Shown piece after piece: positions 16,942 to 25,317 of a DNA stretch of 64,000 nt (the stretch's first letter is position 1; every line of letters starts with the position of its first letter). This DNA comes from Archangium gephyra. GTDB taxonomy: Bacteria > Myxococcota > Myxococcia > Myxococcales > Myxococcaceae. The DNA lies in NCBI RefSeq assembly GCF_001027285.1, contig NZ_CP011509.1:5232501-5296500 (forward strand), written 5' to 3'. The notes below the pieces were generated by a model. It had not been told where the DNA came from. It saw nothing but the letters and a program-made list of their open reading frames with translations, and did no database searches. The position numbers and the translations under genes are program-made.

Positions 16942-16961
16942 AAGGCCCCGGGGAACAGCAG

Positions 16962-18131
16962 ATGCAAATCCTCAAGAACCAGACGAACATCGACTTCATC
17001 GGCAAGCGCAAGCCCGCCATCTTCATCTCCACGGTGATCAACCTGATCATCCTGGTGGGCATCGCCGTGTGGGGCTTCAACCTCGGTGTGGACTTCGCCG
17101 GCGGTACGGTGGTGGAGGTGCAGTTCAACAAGGACCTCTCCGCGGCGGACGTGCGCAAGCGGGCCGAGGCGGGCGGGCTGCCCGACGTGTCGGTGCAGAG
17201 CATCGGCGCGGCCAACGAGAACTCGTTCCTCCTGCGGCTGGGTGGCGTCACCCAGCTCACCGAGGAGAGCGCGGCCAAGGCCCAGGAAGCCATCAAGGCG
17301 CTGGGGCCGGTGAAGAGCATCTACCCGGACCTGGCCAACGGCATCATCAACCTGCGCTCCGAGCAGGCGCTCACCGCCGAGCAGATCCGCAATGCGGTGG
17401 TGGGCACGGGCACGGGCGTGGAGGAGGTGCGCGAGCTGGGCCAGGCGCAGGCCGGCGGCTTCGACTACCAGGTCGTCGCCAGCGGCATGGCGGACCGCAT
17501 CCGCGCCGCGCTGATGACGGGCCTGCAGGCGGGCCAGGCGGACTTCGAGATGCGCCGCGTGGAGTACGTGGGTCCGCAGGTCGGCAAGCAGCTGCGCAAC
17601 CGCGGCGTCGCGGCGCTGCTGTACTCGATGATCGCCATCCTCATCTACGTGGCGTTCCGGTTCGACTTCAAGTTCGGCCCGGGCGCGCTGCTCGCCATGC
17701 TCCACGACGTGGTCATGGTGGCCGGCTTCTACCTGTTCAGCCGCGCGGAGTTCGGCCTCACCGCCATCGCCGCGCTGCTCACCATCGTGGGTTACTCGGT
17801 CAACGACACCATCGTCATCTACGACCGCATCCGCGAGGACATGGCCAAGTTCAAGGGCAAGCCGTTCGCCGAGGTGATCAACATCGCCATCAACGACACC
17901 CTGGGCCGCACCATCCTCACCTCGGGTGTCACCGCGCTCTCGCTCATCGGCCTGCTCATCTTCGGCGTGGGAGAGATCCGCGACTTCGCCTGGGCGATGC
18001 TCGTGGGCATCATCGTGGGCACGTACTCGACCATCTACATCGCCAGCCCGCTCACCATCTGGCTGGACGAGCGCGAGGCCGCCCGTCAGGCCCGTGAGAA
18101 GACGCGCATGGATCAGCCCAAGACGGCCTGA
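16962..18131 (+). CDS. secF: protein translocase subunit SecF
   Basis: The 389-residue partner of SecD begins FIGKRKPAIFISTVINL and contains GVDFAGGTVVEVQF. Its C-terminal membrane block holds GPGALLAMLHDVVMVAGFY and TIVGYSVNDTIVIYDRIRED, the SecF hallmark. It is somewhat longer than the E. coli protein because of a larger periplasmic part. A strong terminator follows. Confidence 0.97.
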   Translation: MQILKNQTNIDFIGKRKPAIFISTVINLIILVGIAVWGFNLGVDFAGGTVVEVQFNKDLSAADVRKRAEAGGLPDVSVQSIGAANENSFLLRLGGVTQLTEESAAKAQEAIKALGPVKSIYPDLANGIINLRSEQALTAEQIRNAVVGTGTGVEEVRELGQAQAGGFDYQVVASGMADRIRAALMTGLQAGQADFEMRRVEYVGPQVGKQLRNRGVAALLYSMIAILIYVAFRFDFKFGPGALLAMLHDVVMVAGFYLFSRAEFGLTAIAALLTIVGYSVNDTIVIYDRIREDMAKFKGKPFAEVINIAINDTLGRTILTSGVTALSLIGLLIFGVGEIRDFAWAMLVGIIVGTYSTIYIASPLTIWLDEREAARQAREKTRMDQPKTA

Positions 18132-18152
18132 GCCACCCCGCGCCGTCAACAC

Positions 18153-18202
18153 CGAGGCCCTCGTGCTCCGCGCTCGCGCGGGGACGAGGGCCTTCGGTTT
18201 TT
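18153..18202 (+). terminator. rho-independent terminator after secF
   Basis: CCGAGGCCCTCGT near 18153-18164 pairs with ACGAGGGCCTTCGG near 18184-18197 (GC-rich stem), followed by TTTTT at 18198-18202. It ends the queA-secF direction and lies just before the convergent outer-membrane protein gene. Confidence 0.85.
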
Positions 18203-18215
18203 CAGGGGCAGCGGC

Positions 18216-18806
18216 TCAGAAACGGCCACCCACCGTGAGGGTGCCGTCCACCAGCGCGCCGCTCGCGTCCCCCGGCACCGCCGCGTCCGCGAAGTTGTCG
18301 TCCACCAGCACCCGCCACGTGCCGCGGATGCCCGCCGTCAGCGCCCCGGAGTTGAACTCGAGGCCGGCCGCGATCGGCACCTGCTCCATCAGGTCCGAGC
18401 TGTACGTGTCGCCCGCGCCCGCGCCCCGCACGTACACGTAGGAGACGCCCAGCCCCGCGCCCACGAAGGGACGGATCTTCTCGAAGGGCGGCGACACCTT
18501 CACCAGGGAGGTGGCGCCATGGCGGATGAACGAGGGAGCGTCCGCGGCCCGGAAGCGGTCGTCCGTCACGTCGTTCTTCGAGCCCTCGTAGCCCACCTCG
18601 AAGCCCAGCATCTTGTAGGGCTGCAGGTTGAGGGTGGCTCCCCAGGTGGGGCCCGTCGCGGACAGCTCGCCCAGGTCGCCCGTGTACCCGCCCACGCCTC
18701 CATTCACGAAGACGTTCACATCTCCTTGCTTGTCCTGCGCCATCGCGGTACCGGCCACCCCGAACCCCAGCGCCAGCACCGCCCACCGGATGCCCCTGCG
18801 TGTCAT
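18216..18806 (-). CDS. small outer-membrane beta-barrel-type protein
   Basis: The 196-residue protein has a signal peptide ending TAMAQD. It then has alternating polar/aromatic strands: VNVFVNGGVGGYTGDLG, LGFEVGYEGSKND, IRPFVGAGLGVSYVYV, and a C-terminal TLTVGGRF with the terminal Phe typical of barrel proteins. ATG 18806 follows GGAGGGCTGC. The fold is inferred from the pattern; the function is unknown. Confidence 0.85.
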   Translation of the reverse strand: MTRRGIRWAVLALGFGVAGTAMAQDKQGDVNVFVNGGVGGYTGDLGELSATGPTWGATLNLQPYKMLGFEVGYEGSKNDVTDDRFRAADAPSFIRHGATSLVKVSPPFEKIRPFVGAGLGVSYVYVRGAGAGDTYSSDLMEQVPIAAGLEFNSGALTAGIRGTWRVLVDDNFADAAVPGDASGALVDGTLTVGGRF

Positions 18807-19019
18807 GCAGCCCTCCTTGTTCACTGCCGTGCATCGCAAGCTGTTCATCCCGCGCGACGCGTGCGCCGGCAGGGCATCCCAGGAGCGCTCGTCCGCTCGT
18901 CCGCTGTGTGGACGGGGCGACGAGAGGCAGGTCGGGTTTCCTCTGACAGACTTCCAAAGTAGACTGTGGGTGTTCTGGCCCGGAGCCCCACGCGGGACCT
19001 CCGAGGAGGGTAGGCGAAC

Positions 19020-20732
19020 GTGCGTTGGATGATGCCGGAGGTACCCCAGGAGCAGGCCGCGGCGCTGGCCGCTGAGCTCGGGTTGCATCCGCTCTCCGCG
19101 CGTGTGCTCGTGCACCGCGGCCTGCGCACCCCCGAGGCCGCCTCGGCCTTCCTGTCCGACAAGCTGGCCGATCTGCCCGATCCCTTCCGCATGAAGGGCA
19201 TGGCCGCCGCCGTGGAGCGGCTCTTCCGCGCCATCCGCGAGAAGGAGCACATCACCCTCTACGGCGACTACGACGTGGACGGCGTGTGCTCCACCTCGCT
19301 GATGAACCTCTTCCTCCGGGAGCTGGGCGCGCGGCCGGCCACCTACATCCCCCACCGGATGGACGAGGGCTACGGTCTCAACCTCCAGGCGGTGGAGAAG
19401 ATCGCCTCGGACGGCACCAAGGTGCTGGTGACGCTCGACTGCGGCGTCACCTCCGTGGCGGAGATCTCCCGGGCGCGGGACCTGGGCCTGGACGTGGTGG
19501 TGGTGGATCACCACACGGTGCCGCCCACGCTGCCTCCGGCCGTGGCGGTGCTCAACCCGCACCAGCCCGGCTGCGAGTACCCCACCAAGCACCTGTGCGC
19601 CGCGGGCGTGGCCTTCAACCTCTGCATGGGCCTGCGCAAGAAGCTGCGCGAGGACGGCTGGTTCGCCACCCGCAAGGAGCCCAACCTCAAGGCGCTGATG
19701 GATCTGGTGGCCATGGCCACCGTGGCGGACGTGGTGCCCCTCACCGGCGCCAACCGCATCCTCGTCCAACACGGCCTGCAGGAGCTGTCCGCGGGCCGCC
19801 GCTTTGGCGTGCGCGCCCTCAAGGAGGTCGCCGGCCTCGAGGCGGACAGCCCCGTCACCGCCGGGCAGGTGGGCTACCGCCTCGGGCCCCGCATCAACGC
19901 CGCTGGCCGGCTCCACGACGCCTCGCTGGGGCTTCAGCTGCTGTGCTCCGAGTCACTCGACGCGGCGCGCTCGCTGGCGCAGGTGCTGGACCGCGCCAAC
20001 GCCGAGCGGCAGGGAATCGAGAGCGGCATCCTCACCGAGGCGCTCGCCCAGGCCGAGGAGCGGGCCGAGCACGCGCGCGGTTTCGTCCTCTACGCCGACG
20101 GCTGGCACCCGGGTGTCATTGGCATCGTCGCCTCGCGCGTGGTGGAGCGCTTCCACCGGCCCACCGTGATGGTGGGCGTGAAGGACGGGGTGGGGAAGGG
20201 CTCGGCGCGCAGCATCGAGGGCTTCCACCTCTACGACGCGCTCAGCGGCTGCGCGGATCTGCTCGCCCGCTTCGGTGGGCACAAGCACGCCGCCGGCCTC
20301 ACCATCGAGGCCAAGCACCTGCCCGCCCTGCGCGAGTCCTTCGAGCGCATCGCCAGGCAGCGGCTGACGCCCGAGGATCTCATCCCCCGCTGCAAGGTGG
20401 ACGCGGTGGTGGGCGTGAAGGAGCTGGACGAGCGCGCCGTGGAGGCGCTTCAGAAGCTGGGGCCCTTCGGTCAGGGCAACCCCGAGCCCGTGCTCGTGCT
20501 GCGCCACCAGGTCGCCCGCCCGCGCGTGCTCCCGCACAAGTCCGGCGGAGCAGGCCACCTCAAGCTGGCCCTGGTGGACGCGCCCGCCGTGGATGCCATC
20601 GGCTTCGGCATGGCGGATCGGCTGGCGCTCACCGAGGGCCCGGTGGACCTCGCCTTCCAGGCCAGCTTCGACACCTTCCGCGGTCAGCGGCGGCTGTCCC
20701 TCAAGCTCAAGGATCTGCGCATCGCCGCCTGA
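19020..20732 (+). CDS. recJ: single-stranded-DNA-specific exonuclease RecJ
   Basis: RecJ degrades single-stranded DNA 5' to 3' in recombination and mismatch repair. The 570-residue protein has motif I YGDYDVDG (from Tyr81), the DHH motif VVDHHTV (Asp163, His164, His165), a DHHA1 domain with GGHKHAAGLTIE, and a C-terminal OB-like part ending RGQRRLSLKLKDLR. GTG 19020 after GAGGAGGG is used; ATG 19029 is an alternative. It is divergent from the outer-membrane protein gene. Confidence 0.96.
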   Translation: MRWMMPEVPQEQAAALAAELGLHPLSARVLVHRGLRTPEAASAFLSDKLADLPDPFRMKGMAAAVERLFRAIREKEHITLYGDYDVDGVCSTSLMNLFLRELGARPATYIPHRMDEGYGLNLQAVEKIASDGTKVLVTLDCGVTSVAEISRARDLGLDVVVVDHHTVPPTLPPAVAVLNPHQPGCEYPTKHLCAAGVAFNLCMGLRKKLREDGWFATRKEPNLKALMDLVAMATVADVVPLTGANRILVQHGLQELSAGRRFGVRALKEVAGLEADSPVTAGQVGYRLGPRINAAGRLHDASLGLQLLCSESLDAARSLAQVLDRANAERQGIESGILTEALAQAEERAEHARGFVLYADGWHPGVIGIVASRVVERFHRPTVMVGVKDGVGKGSARSIEGFHLYDALSGCADLLARFGGHKHAAGLTIEAKHLPALRESFERIARQRLTPEDLIPRCKVDAVVGVKELDERAVEALQKLGPFGQGNPEPVLVLRHQVARPRVLPHKSGGAGHLKLALVDAPAVDAIGFGMADRLALTEGPVDLAFQASFDTFRGQRRLSLKLKDLRIAA

Positions 20733-20736
20733 CGGC

Positions 20737-20958
20737 TCAGGCGATGCCCCAGCGCACCCGGCCCGGCGTCAGCAACGCGCCGGCTCGCGCCAGGTCGTTC
20801 ATCCGGAAACGCTCCGCCTGTTTCTGGAACGCCGTGCGGCACCGCTCCGAGCAGAAGAAGTACCGGCGCTTCTTGTACTCCGTGGACGGACGGCCCTCGG
20901 GCGCCTCCAGGTGCTTGCCACAGACCGGATCCAGGTGTCGCTTCGCAACGTCCTTCAT
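20737..20958 (-). CDS. YHS-domain metal-binding protein
   Basis: The 73-residue protein has DPVCGK, then TEYKKRRYFFCSERC and FQKQ, the YHS/TRASH-type arrangement of Cys residues thought to bind a metal. ATG 20958 follows GGGAGGCGGGGA and starts MKDVAKRHLDPVCGK. It converges tightly with recJ (4 bp apart). The partner or metal is not indicated by neighbours. Confidence 0.85.
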   Translation of the reverse strand: MKDVAKRHLDPVCGKHLEAPEGRPSTEYKKRRYFFCSERCRTAFQKQAERFRMNDLARAGALLTPGRVRWGIA

Positions 20959-21197
20959 TCCCCGCCTCCCAACCAGACTCACCGACCTGCTCCAGTCCAA
21001 AGCAGCGCGCATGCCAGCGCCGGGCCTCGTGGATTCGCGGGGTTGCGGGTTGTACTGGGGGACGCGAGGTGGAGGGCTCACCCGAGAGGGTGAAAACTTT
21101 TCCCAGGCCGCGGGTGCGGATGGCACCTGGCCGACACCTTCCTTGTCCTGGGGGATAGTCTCCCCCCACGCCTTCCCCCCGTTCCGCCGAGTCCGTC

Positions 21198-21836
21198 ATG
21201 TCCGCTGAGCGCTTGCTTGCCCTGGTCTGTCTCCTGCTGATCGCCGCGTGTGACTCCAAGTCCTCCAACAAGGAGGTGAAGAAACCGGTGGAGGAGATCT
21301 CCGCCGTGTACCGCGGCGGCGCCGTGGAGGAGGCCGAGAAGCGTCTGCGCGCGCACCTGCAGGCCGAGCCTCGCGATGATCTGGCCTGGACCCTCCTCGG
21401 CCATGTCCTGCTGGACCTGAACAGGCCGACGGAGGCCGAGGCCGCCTACGCGAAGGCCCTGGAGCTCGAGCCCCGCCGCATCGAGGCCATCACCGGCCAG
21501 GGACGCATCTTCCGCATGCACAAGGAGTATGAACAGGCCATGGCGGCCTACCAGCGGGCCACCGCCATCGACCCGTCCTACGCCCAGGCCTGGTCGAGCA
21601 TGATGGTGGTGGCGCTCAAGCGCGGCCTGTACGACGAGGCCATCGCTCACGGTGAGAAGGCCTACGCCCTGGACAAGAACGACCCCACCATCGCCGCCAA
21701 TCTCGCCATCGCCTACCACTACGCCGGCAACACCGCGAAGCGCGACGAGCTGACCCAGGTCGCTCAGAAGCTCGGCTTCAAGGGCATGGACTGGCTGGAC
21801 AAGGTCTACACCGGGCAGATCGAAGTCCGCGATTGA
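21198..21836 (+). CDS. TPR-repeat lipoprotein
   Basis: The 212-residue protein begins with a lipoprotein signal ending LIAAC. It carries about four tetratricopeptide repeats (residues about 35-180), such as EPRDDLAWTLLGHVLLDL, PRRIEAITGQGRIFRMHKEY and PSYAQAWSSMMVVALKR. Such proteins usually scaffold envelope complexes. No partner is clear from the neighbourhood. Confidence 0.88.
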   Translation: MSAERLLALVCLLLIAACDSKSSNKEVKKPVEEISAVYRGGAVEEAEKRLRAHLQAEPRDDLAWTLLGHVLLDLNRPTEAEAAYAKALELEPRRIEAITGQGRIFRMHKEYEQAMAAYQRATAIDPSYAQAWSSMMVVALKRGLYDEAIAHGEKAYALDKNDPTIAANLAIAYHYAGNTAKRDELTQVAQKLGFKGMDWLDKVYTGQIEVRD

Positions 21837-21888
21837 GAGGGTGCTCAGTACCCTGCTCATCGGTTCCAGGGCCGTTGGCACGGGCTCA

Positions 21889-21940
21889 ACCCGGGGCCCC
21901 CGATACCCTCACCCCGTCCCTCTCCCGAGGGGAGAGGGGA
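21889..21940. repeat. REP-like interspersed repeat, copy 2
   Basis: This copy matches the one near 10041-10098 (ACCCGGGG, then GATACCCTCACCCCG and CCCTCTCCCG) and ends in a self-complementary CCTCTCCC/GGGAGAGG hairpin. It lies between convergent genes. Confidence 0.75.
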
Positions 21941-21971
21941 GGTTGTTGGGGAGGTTGTTGGGGAGGTTGTG
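21941..21971. repeat. 12-bp tandem repeat
   Basis: GGTTGTTGGGGA occurs twice exactly, at 21941-21952 and 21953-21964, followed by a partial third copy. It directly abuts the REP-like element. Confidence 0.85.
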
Positions 21972-22005
21972 AGCAGAGGGGAACAGGGTGGGGGGGCGGG
22001 GGGCG

Positions 22006-22845
22006 TTAGAACGCCGTGCCGAGGCTCGCGCCCACGAACGTGTCGTCCTGGTAGCCGCGCCGGAACCGCATCAGCTCCACCCGCCACGCCAACCGCACGT
22101 TCGACTCCAGCAACAGCTTCGTCCGGCCCCGCAGGCCCACGCCGTATTGGATGAGCAGCTTCGTGCCGTCCAGCGGCGTCAGCTTGCCTCCCACCTCCAG
22201 CGTGGTGTGCTCGTACACGAAGCCTCCGCCCAGCTGCAGGTAGGCGCCGTAGTCCGAGGACTCACCGAACGTCAGCTCGTACGCCGGAGCGATCGTCGCG
22301 TAGTGCAGCTGTGTGTCCCCGACGATCAGCTTCGTGCCCTCACGCACCCCCGTGTACGTGTAGCGCACGTCGAACCAGAGCGCCTCGCGCAGCGCCTCCG
22401 AGCCCAGCAACCGCCCGTACTCCCACGTGAAGCGCCCGCCCACCGCCGGCAGCAGGTCGCCCACCAATTGCCCCCGCGGACTGCTCAGGAACATCGCCCC
22501 GCCGAGCACCTCGAAGGCGATGCCCGTGTTCGGGTCGTCCAGGCGCGACATCCGCTCGTAGCCCTGCTCCTCCTCGTCCCCCTCGGCCGCACGCCGGAAG
22601 TCCTCCGCCGTGTCCTCCTCCTGGCGGCGCCGGCGCTTCTGCGCCCGCTCGGGGTTCTCCTCATCCGGGTAGGCGTACGGCGAGTCCTCGTCCTGCGTGC
22701 GGCGCCGGCTGCTCTTCTTCTCCGACTCCTCTTCGTCCGGATAGGCGTACGGCGAGTCCTCGTCCTGGGCGAACGTGGGCGTGGCGAGCGTCAGTCCCCC
22801 CAGCAGACAGGGCAGGATCCAGGAATGCAGGTTGGAGGTCTTCAT
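22006..22845 (-). CDS. outer-membrane beta-barrel protein with duplicated N-terminal motif
   Basis: The 279-residue protein has a signal peptide ending PTFAQD, then a charged linker containing the segment QDEDSPYAYPDEE twice. The rest is beta-rich (AFEVLGGAMFLSS, AYLQLGGGFVYEHTTL, RLAWRVELMRFRRGY) and ends TFVGASLGTAF with a terminal Phe, as in outer-membrane barrels. Its ATG overlaps the upstream TGA in ATGA, so it is translationally coupled to the metalloprotease-like lipoprotein gene. Confidence 0.85.
   Translation of the reverse strand: MKTSNLHSWILPCLLGGLTLATPTFAQDEDSPYAYPDEEESEKKSSRRRTQDEDSPYAYPDEENPERAQKRRRRQEEDTAEDFRRAAEGDEEEQGYERMSRLDDPNTGIAFEVLGGAMFLSSPRGQLVGDLLPAVGGRFTWEYGRLLGSEALREALWFDVRYTYTGVREGTKLIVGDTQLHYATIAPAYELTFGESSDYGAYLQLGGGFVYEHTTLEVGGKLTPLDGTKLLIQYGVGLRGRTKLLLESNVRLAWRVELMRFRRGYQDDTFVGASLGTAF
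22661..22769 (-). repeat. internal coding duplication
   Basis: Two copies of a segment of about 36 bp, at about 22661-22697 and 22732-22769, encode the repeated SPYAYPDEE motif. They differ at only a few bases, which suggests recent duplication or conversion. Confidence 0.8.
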
Positions 22846-24122
22846 GGGGCGATCGAGCAGTCGTTGATGGTGGCGCCTTCCGGGCAATCACTGGGACCCG
22901 CATCCGTGCCGCCCGACAGCGCGGCGAGGGGGATCCGCAGCCGCGTGGCGAGGTTGGAGCACACCCGCGTCTTCAGATCGACTTCACCGTTCGGGATGTG
23001 CTGGATGATGCTCCGCAGGGCCCGGGCCAGCGTGAAGCCGGACTGGTTGCCGTTGTAGATCTTCGCCAGCTGGGCCAGGCCGGGCTTCGCTGGATCCACG
23101 TCCGAGTAGGCCGCCACCACCGCGCGCGCCAGCACCTGGCGCCAGGCCGGCGACGTCGCCGCGGACTCATAGAGGGCACTCGCCATGATGGTGCCCACCT
23201 GGTAGTGCGCGGGGTCGAACGCTCCGAAGTTGGCCGTGAACAGGCTCTGGCTCAGCTCCGTGCCCATGCACCACTTCCTCGACAGGTCTCGCGCCTCCGA
23301 CTTCGGGCCTTCCAGCGTGGTGTACAGCACCCGTGGGTTGCAGTTGTAGCTCGTCTGGCACGAGGCCACGTAGGCGTGGAAGTCCGCCAGGCCCTCGTCC
23401 AGCGACTTGAGGGCGTTGAGCCCCGGCGTGCTCCCGTCCAGCGCCCAGTTCTGCAGGGGCGTGGGAATGCTCCGGCCCTCGTACACCCGGCGGTTGAAGA
23501 CCAGGTGCGCGTACTCGTGGGTGAGGATGGAGGCGTTGAGCGCCATCGGCGCCTTCTCGATGGTCTTGAAGGGCAGCACCATGAAGGCCTGCACCGGCGA
23601 GAAGTACATGGCGTTGTCGATCTGCGGCTCGTCTTTGAGGTCCGCCAGCACGAGCTCGGGGAAATAGTAGGTCGTCGTCTGCGGCAGCTCCGCCTGCTTC
23701 ACCTCGGCGGTGACGGTGAAGTATTCCCAGGCGCGCTCGAGGTTGTAGTACGTGGTGACGAGGTTCCACGTGTGGAAGTCCGCCGGCCACAGCACGCCCT
23801 TCTCGTCGGTGATGTAGCTGGCGGTGACGGGACGGCCCACGTCCTTGAGCACCGCCCGCATGTACGCTTCTTCGGTCTGGGCCGCGCTGAGCTCGGGATC
23901 CTGTGAGTCCACCCGGATGTGGGCGCCCCCCACGACCTTCATCACCTGGCCTTCCATGGCCACGATGTCGGTGATCGTCTTGAGCTCCACTTCCGTGGGC
24001 GCGTACTCGCCATTGCTGGAGAGCACGAGCGCGCGCACCTTCGTGGGGCTCTGGGTGGGCGGCGCGCACGACACGGTCAGCGTCGCGAGCGCGGCGGCGG
24101 CGGCTGTCAGCTTTCGGACCAT
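22842..24122 (-). CDS. putative zinc metalloprotease lipoprotein (HExxH)
   Basis: The 426-residue protein has a lipoprotein signal ending LTVSC. A zinc-protease motif HEYAH (His202, Glu203, His206) follows, with a downstream SLDEGLADFHAYVA that could supply the third ligand, as in gluzincin-type peptidases. Several Cys in the C-terminal half (CQTSYNC, CSNLA, CPEGATINDC) could be disulfides. I do not recognise a named family. It is coupled by ATGA to a beta-barrel gene, which suggests an envelope partnership. Confidence 0.85.
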   Translation of the reverse strand: MVRKLTAAAAALATLTVSCAPPTQSPTKVRALVLSSNGEYAPTEVELKTITDIVAMEGQVMKVVGGAHIRVDSQDPELSAAQTEEAYMRAVLKDVGRPVTASYITDEKGVLWPADFHTWNLVTTYYNLERAWEYFTVTAEVKQAELPQTTTYYFPELVLADLKDEPQIDNAMYFSPVQAFMVLPFKTIEKAPMALNASILTHEYAHLVFNRRVYEGRSIPTPLQNWALDGSTPGLNALKSLDEGLADFHAYVASCQTSYNCNPRVLYTTLEGPKSEARDLSRKWCMGTELSQSLFTANFGAFDPAHYQVGTIMASALYESAATSPAWRQVLARAVVAAYSDVDPAKPGLAQLAKIYNGNQSGFTLARALRSIIQHIPNGEVDLKTRVCSNLATRLRIPLAALSGGTDAGPSDCPEGATINDCSIAP

Positions 24123-24165
24123 GTTGGCCTTCTTACTACGGGTCCGGTGGCCACCTGAAGCCGGG

Positions 24166-25221
24166 TCAGAAGGTGAGCTCGGAGCCCAGCGTCGCGAGCC
24201 CCGAGCGCAGGGGCGCCTCCCCCTCCGGGTGGTCCGATTGGAGCGACAGCGAGGCCCACACCCGGAAGGGCTCGGCCAGCCGCACCGTCCACCGGGTGCC
24301 CACCACGTGGGCGTACCCCTCGCCCGGCACGTAGCGGGTGAAGGCGTAGGAGAGCTGGCCCCGCACCGCCGTGCTGACGCGCCAGGTCACCGAGGGCTTG
24401 AGATCAAAGAGCGCCGGGGCACTGGGAAAGCCGGTGAGCGCATTCACTCCCAGCATGCGGCCGCTCAGGTCCAGCGCCAGCTCCCCGATGCGACGCCGGG
24501 CGAAGTTCCTCAACAGCAGGCGGCCCTCGGCGGCGTTGGTGTAGCGGCGCAGCACCTGCTCCATCTCCTCCTCGGTGAACTGGCCGGCGCTCAGCGGATC
24601 TCCGCTGTAGAGGTACACGCCGCCTCGCAGGCCCAGCTCCCACTTGTCGAAGAAGAGCAGCCTCGCGCCCAGCGAGGGGCGGGCCAGGAAGAGCGGCTCG
24701 TTCTTCTGGAAGAGGGTCTCGTCGCGCCCGTCCTCGCGGACGGAGATCCGCCGCCGCAGCCCGTAGCGGGTGAGCCCCAGGCCCACGTCCAACCCGTACT
24801 CCAGGTCCGAGAAGCCGGCCGAGTCATAGGCCGCCGCGAGCTGCACGCCGAGGCTGTGGTAGCCACTCTGGGCGGACATCCCCGGCAGGCCGAGCAGCGG
24901 CCGGGCGGGCGCCAGCGCCGTGGTGGTCGTCTTGGGCAGGCCCACGTTGAGGAGCCCGGAGAGCAGCCAGTGCTCGGACAGGGCGTGGTCCACGCCGGAG
25001 GAGAGCTGGTGGGAGAGGGCGGTGTCCGACTCGAGGCGCGCGCCGGTGTAGCCGAGGGTGAGGAAGGTCTCGTCCTTGCGCAGCTCCACGTCGCCCAGCA
25101 GCGCCCAGGTGCGCTGGGAGGCGCCCGCGCTCACCTCGGCCATCACCGAGCCCGCATGGGCCTCGGGGGCCACCCACCACAGCGCTCCGGCGAACCCCGC
25201 CGCGAGTGCTCTGCGCTTCAC
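24166..25221 (-). CDS. outer-membrane-type beta-rich protein with signal peptide
   Basis: The 351-residue protein begins KRRALAAGFAGALWWVAPEAHAG, a signal peptide. It continues with many strand-like segments (FLTLGYTGARLES, GLDVGLGLTRYGLRRR, WELGLRGGVYLYSGD, AVRGQLSYAFTRYVPG) and ends LGSELTF. GTG 25221 is chosen because the alternative GTG 25260 lies inside the divergent aspS promoter. The function is unknown; a barrel that may need surface or transport partners is inferred. Confidence 0.8.
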   Translation of the reverse strand: MKRRALAAGFAGALWWVAPEAHAGSVMAEVSAGASQRTWALLGDVELRKDETFLTLGYTGARLESDTALSHQLSSGVDHALSEHWLLSGLLNVGLPKTTTTALAPARPLLGLPGMSAQSGYHSLGVQLAAAYDSAGFSDLEYGLDVGLGLTRYGLRRRISVREDGRDETLFQKNEPLFLARPSLGARLLFFDKWELGLRGGVYLYSGDPLSAGQFTEEEMEQVLRRYTNAAEGRLLLRNFARRRIGELALDLSGRMLGVNALTGFPSAPALFDLKPSVTWRVSTAVRGQLSYAFTRYVPGEGYAHVVGTRWTVRLAEPFRVWASLSLQSDHPEGEAPLRSGLATLGSELTF

Positions 25222-25251
25222 GCGCGACCCGGGGGTTCCTTCTCGGATTCC

Positions 25252-25281
25252 TTGACGCACCGTTTCCACGCTCTCTATGGT
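25252..25281 (+). promoter_or_regulatory. candidate sigma70 promoter for aspS
   Basis: TTGACG (25252-25257) and TATGGT (25276-25281) are separated by 18 bp, with the aspS ATG 37 bp further on. The arrangement is the same as in the candidate at 60058-60087. Confidence 0.55.
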
Positions 25282-25317
25282 GCCGCCCTTCCAACCCCCC
25301 TCTGTGCAGGCGGTGTC

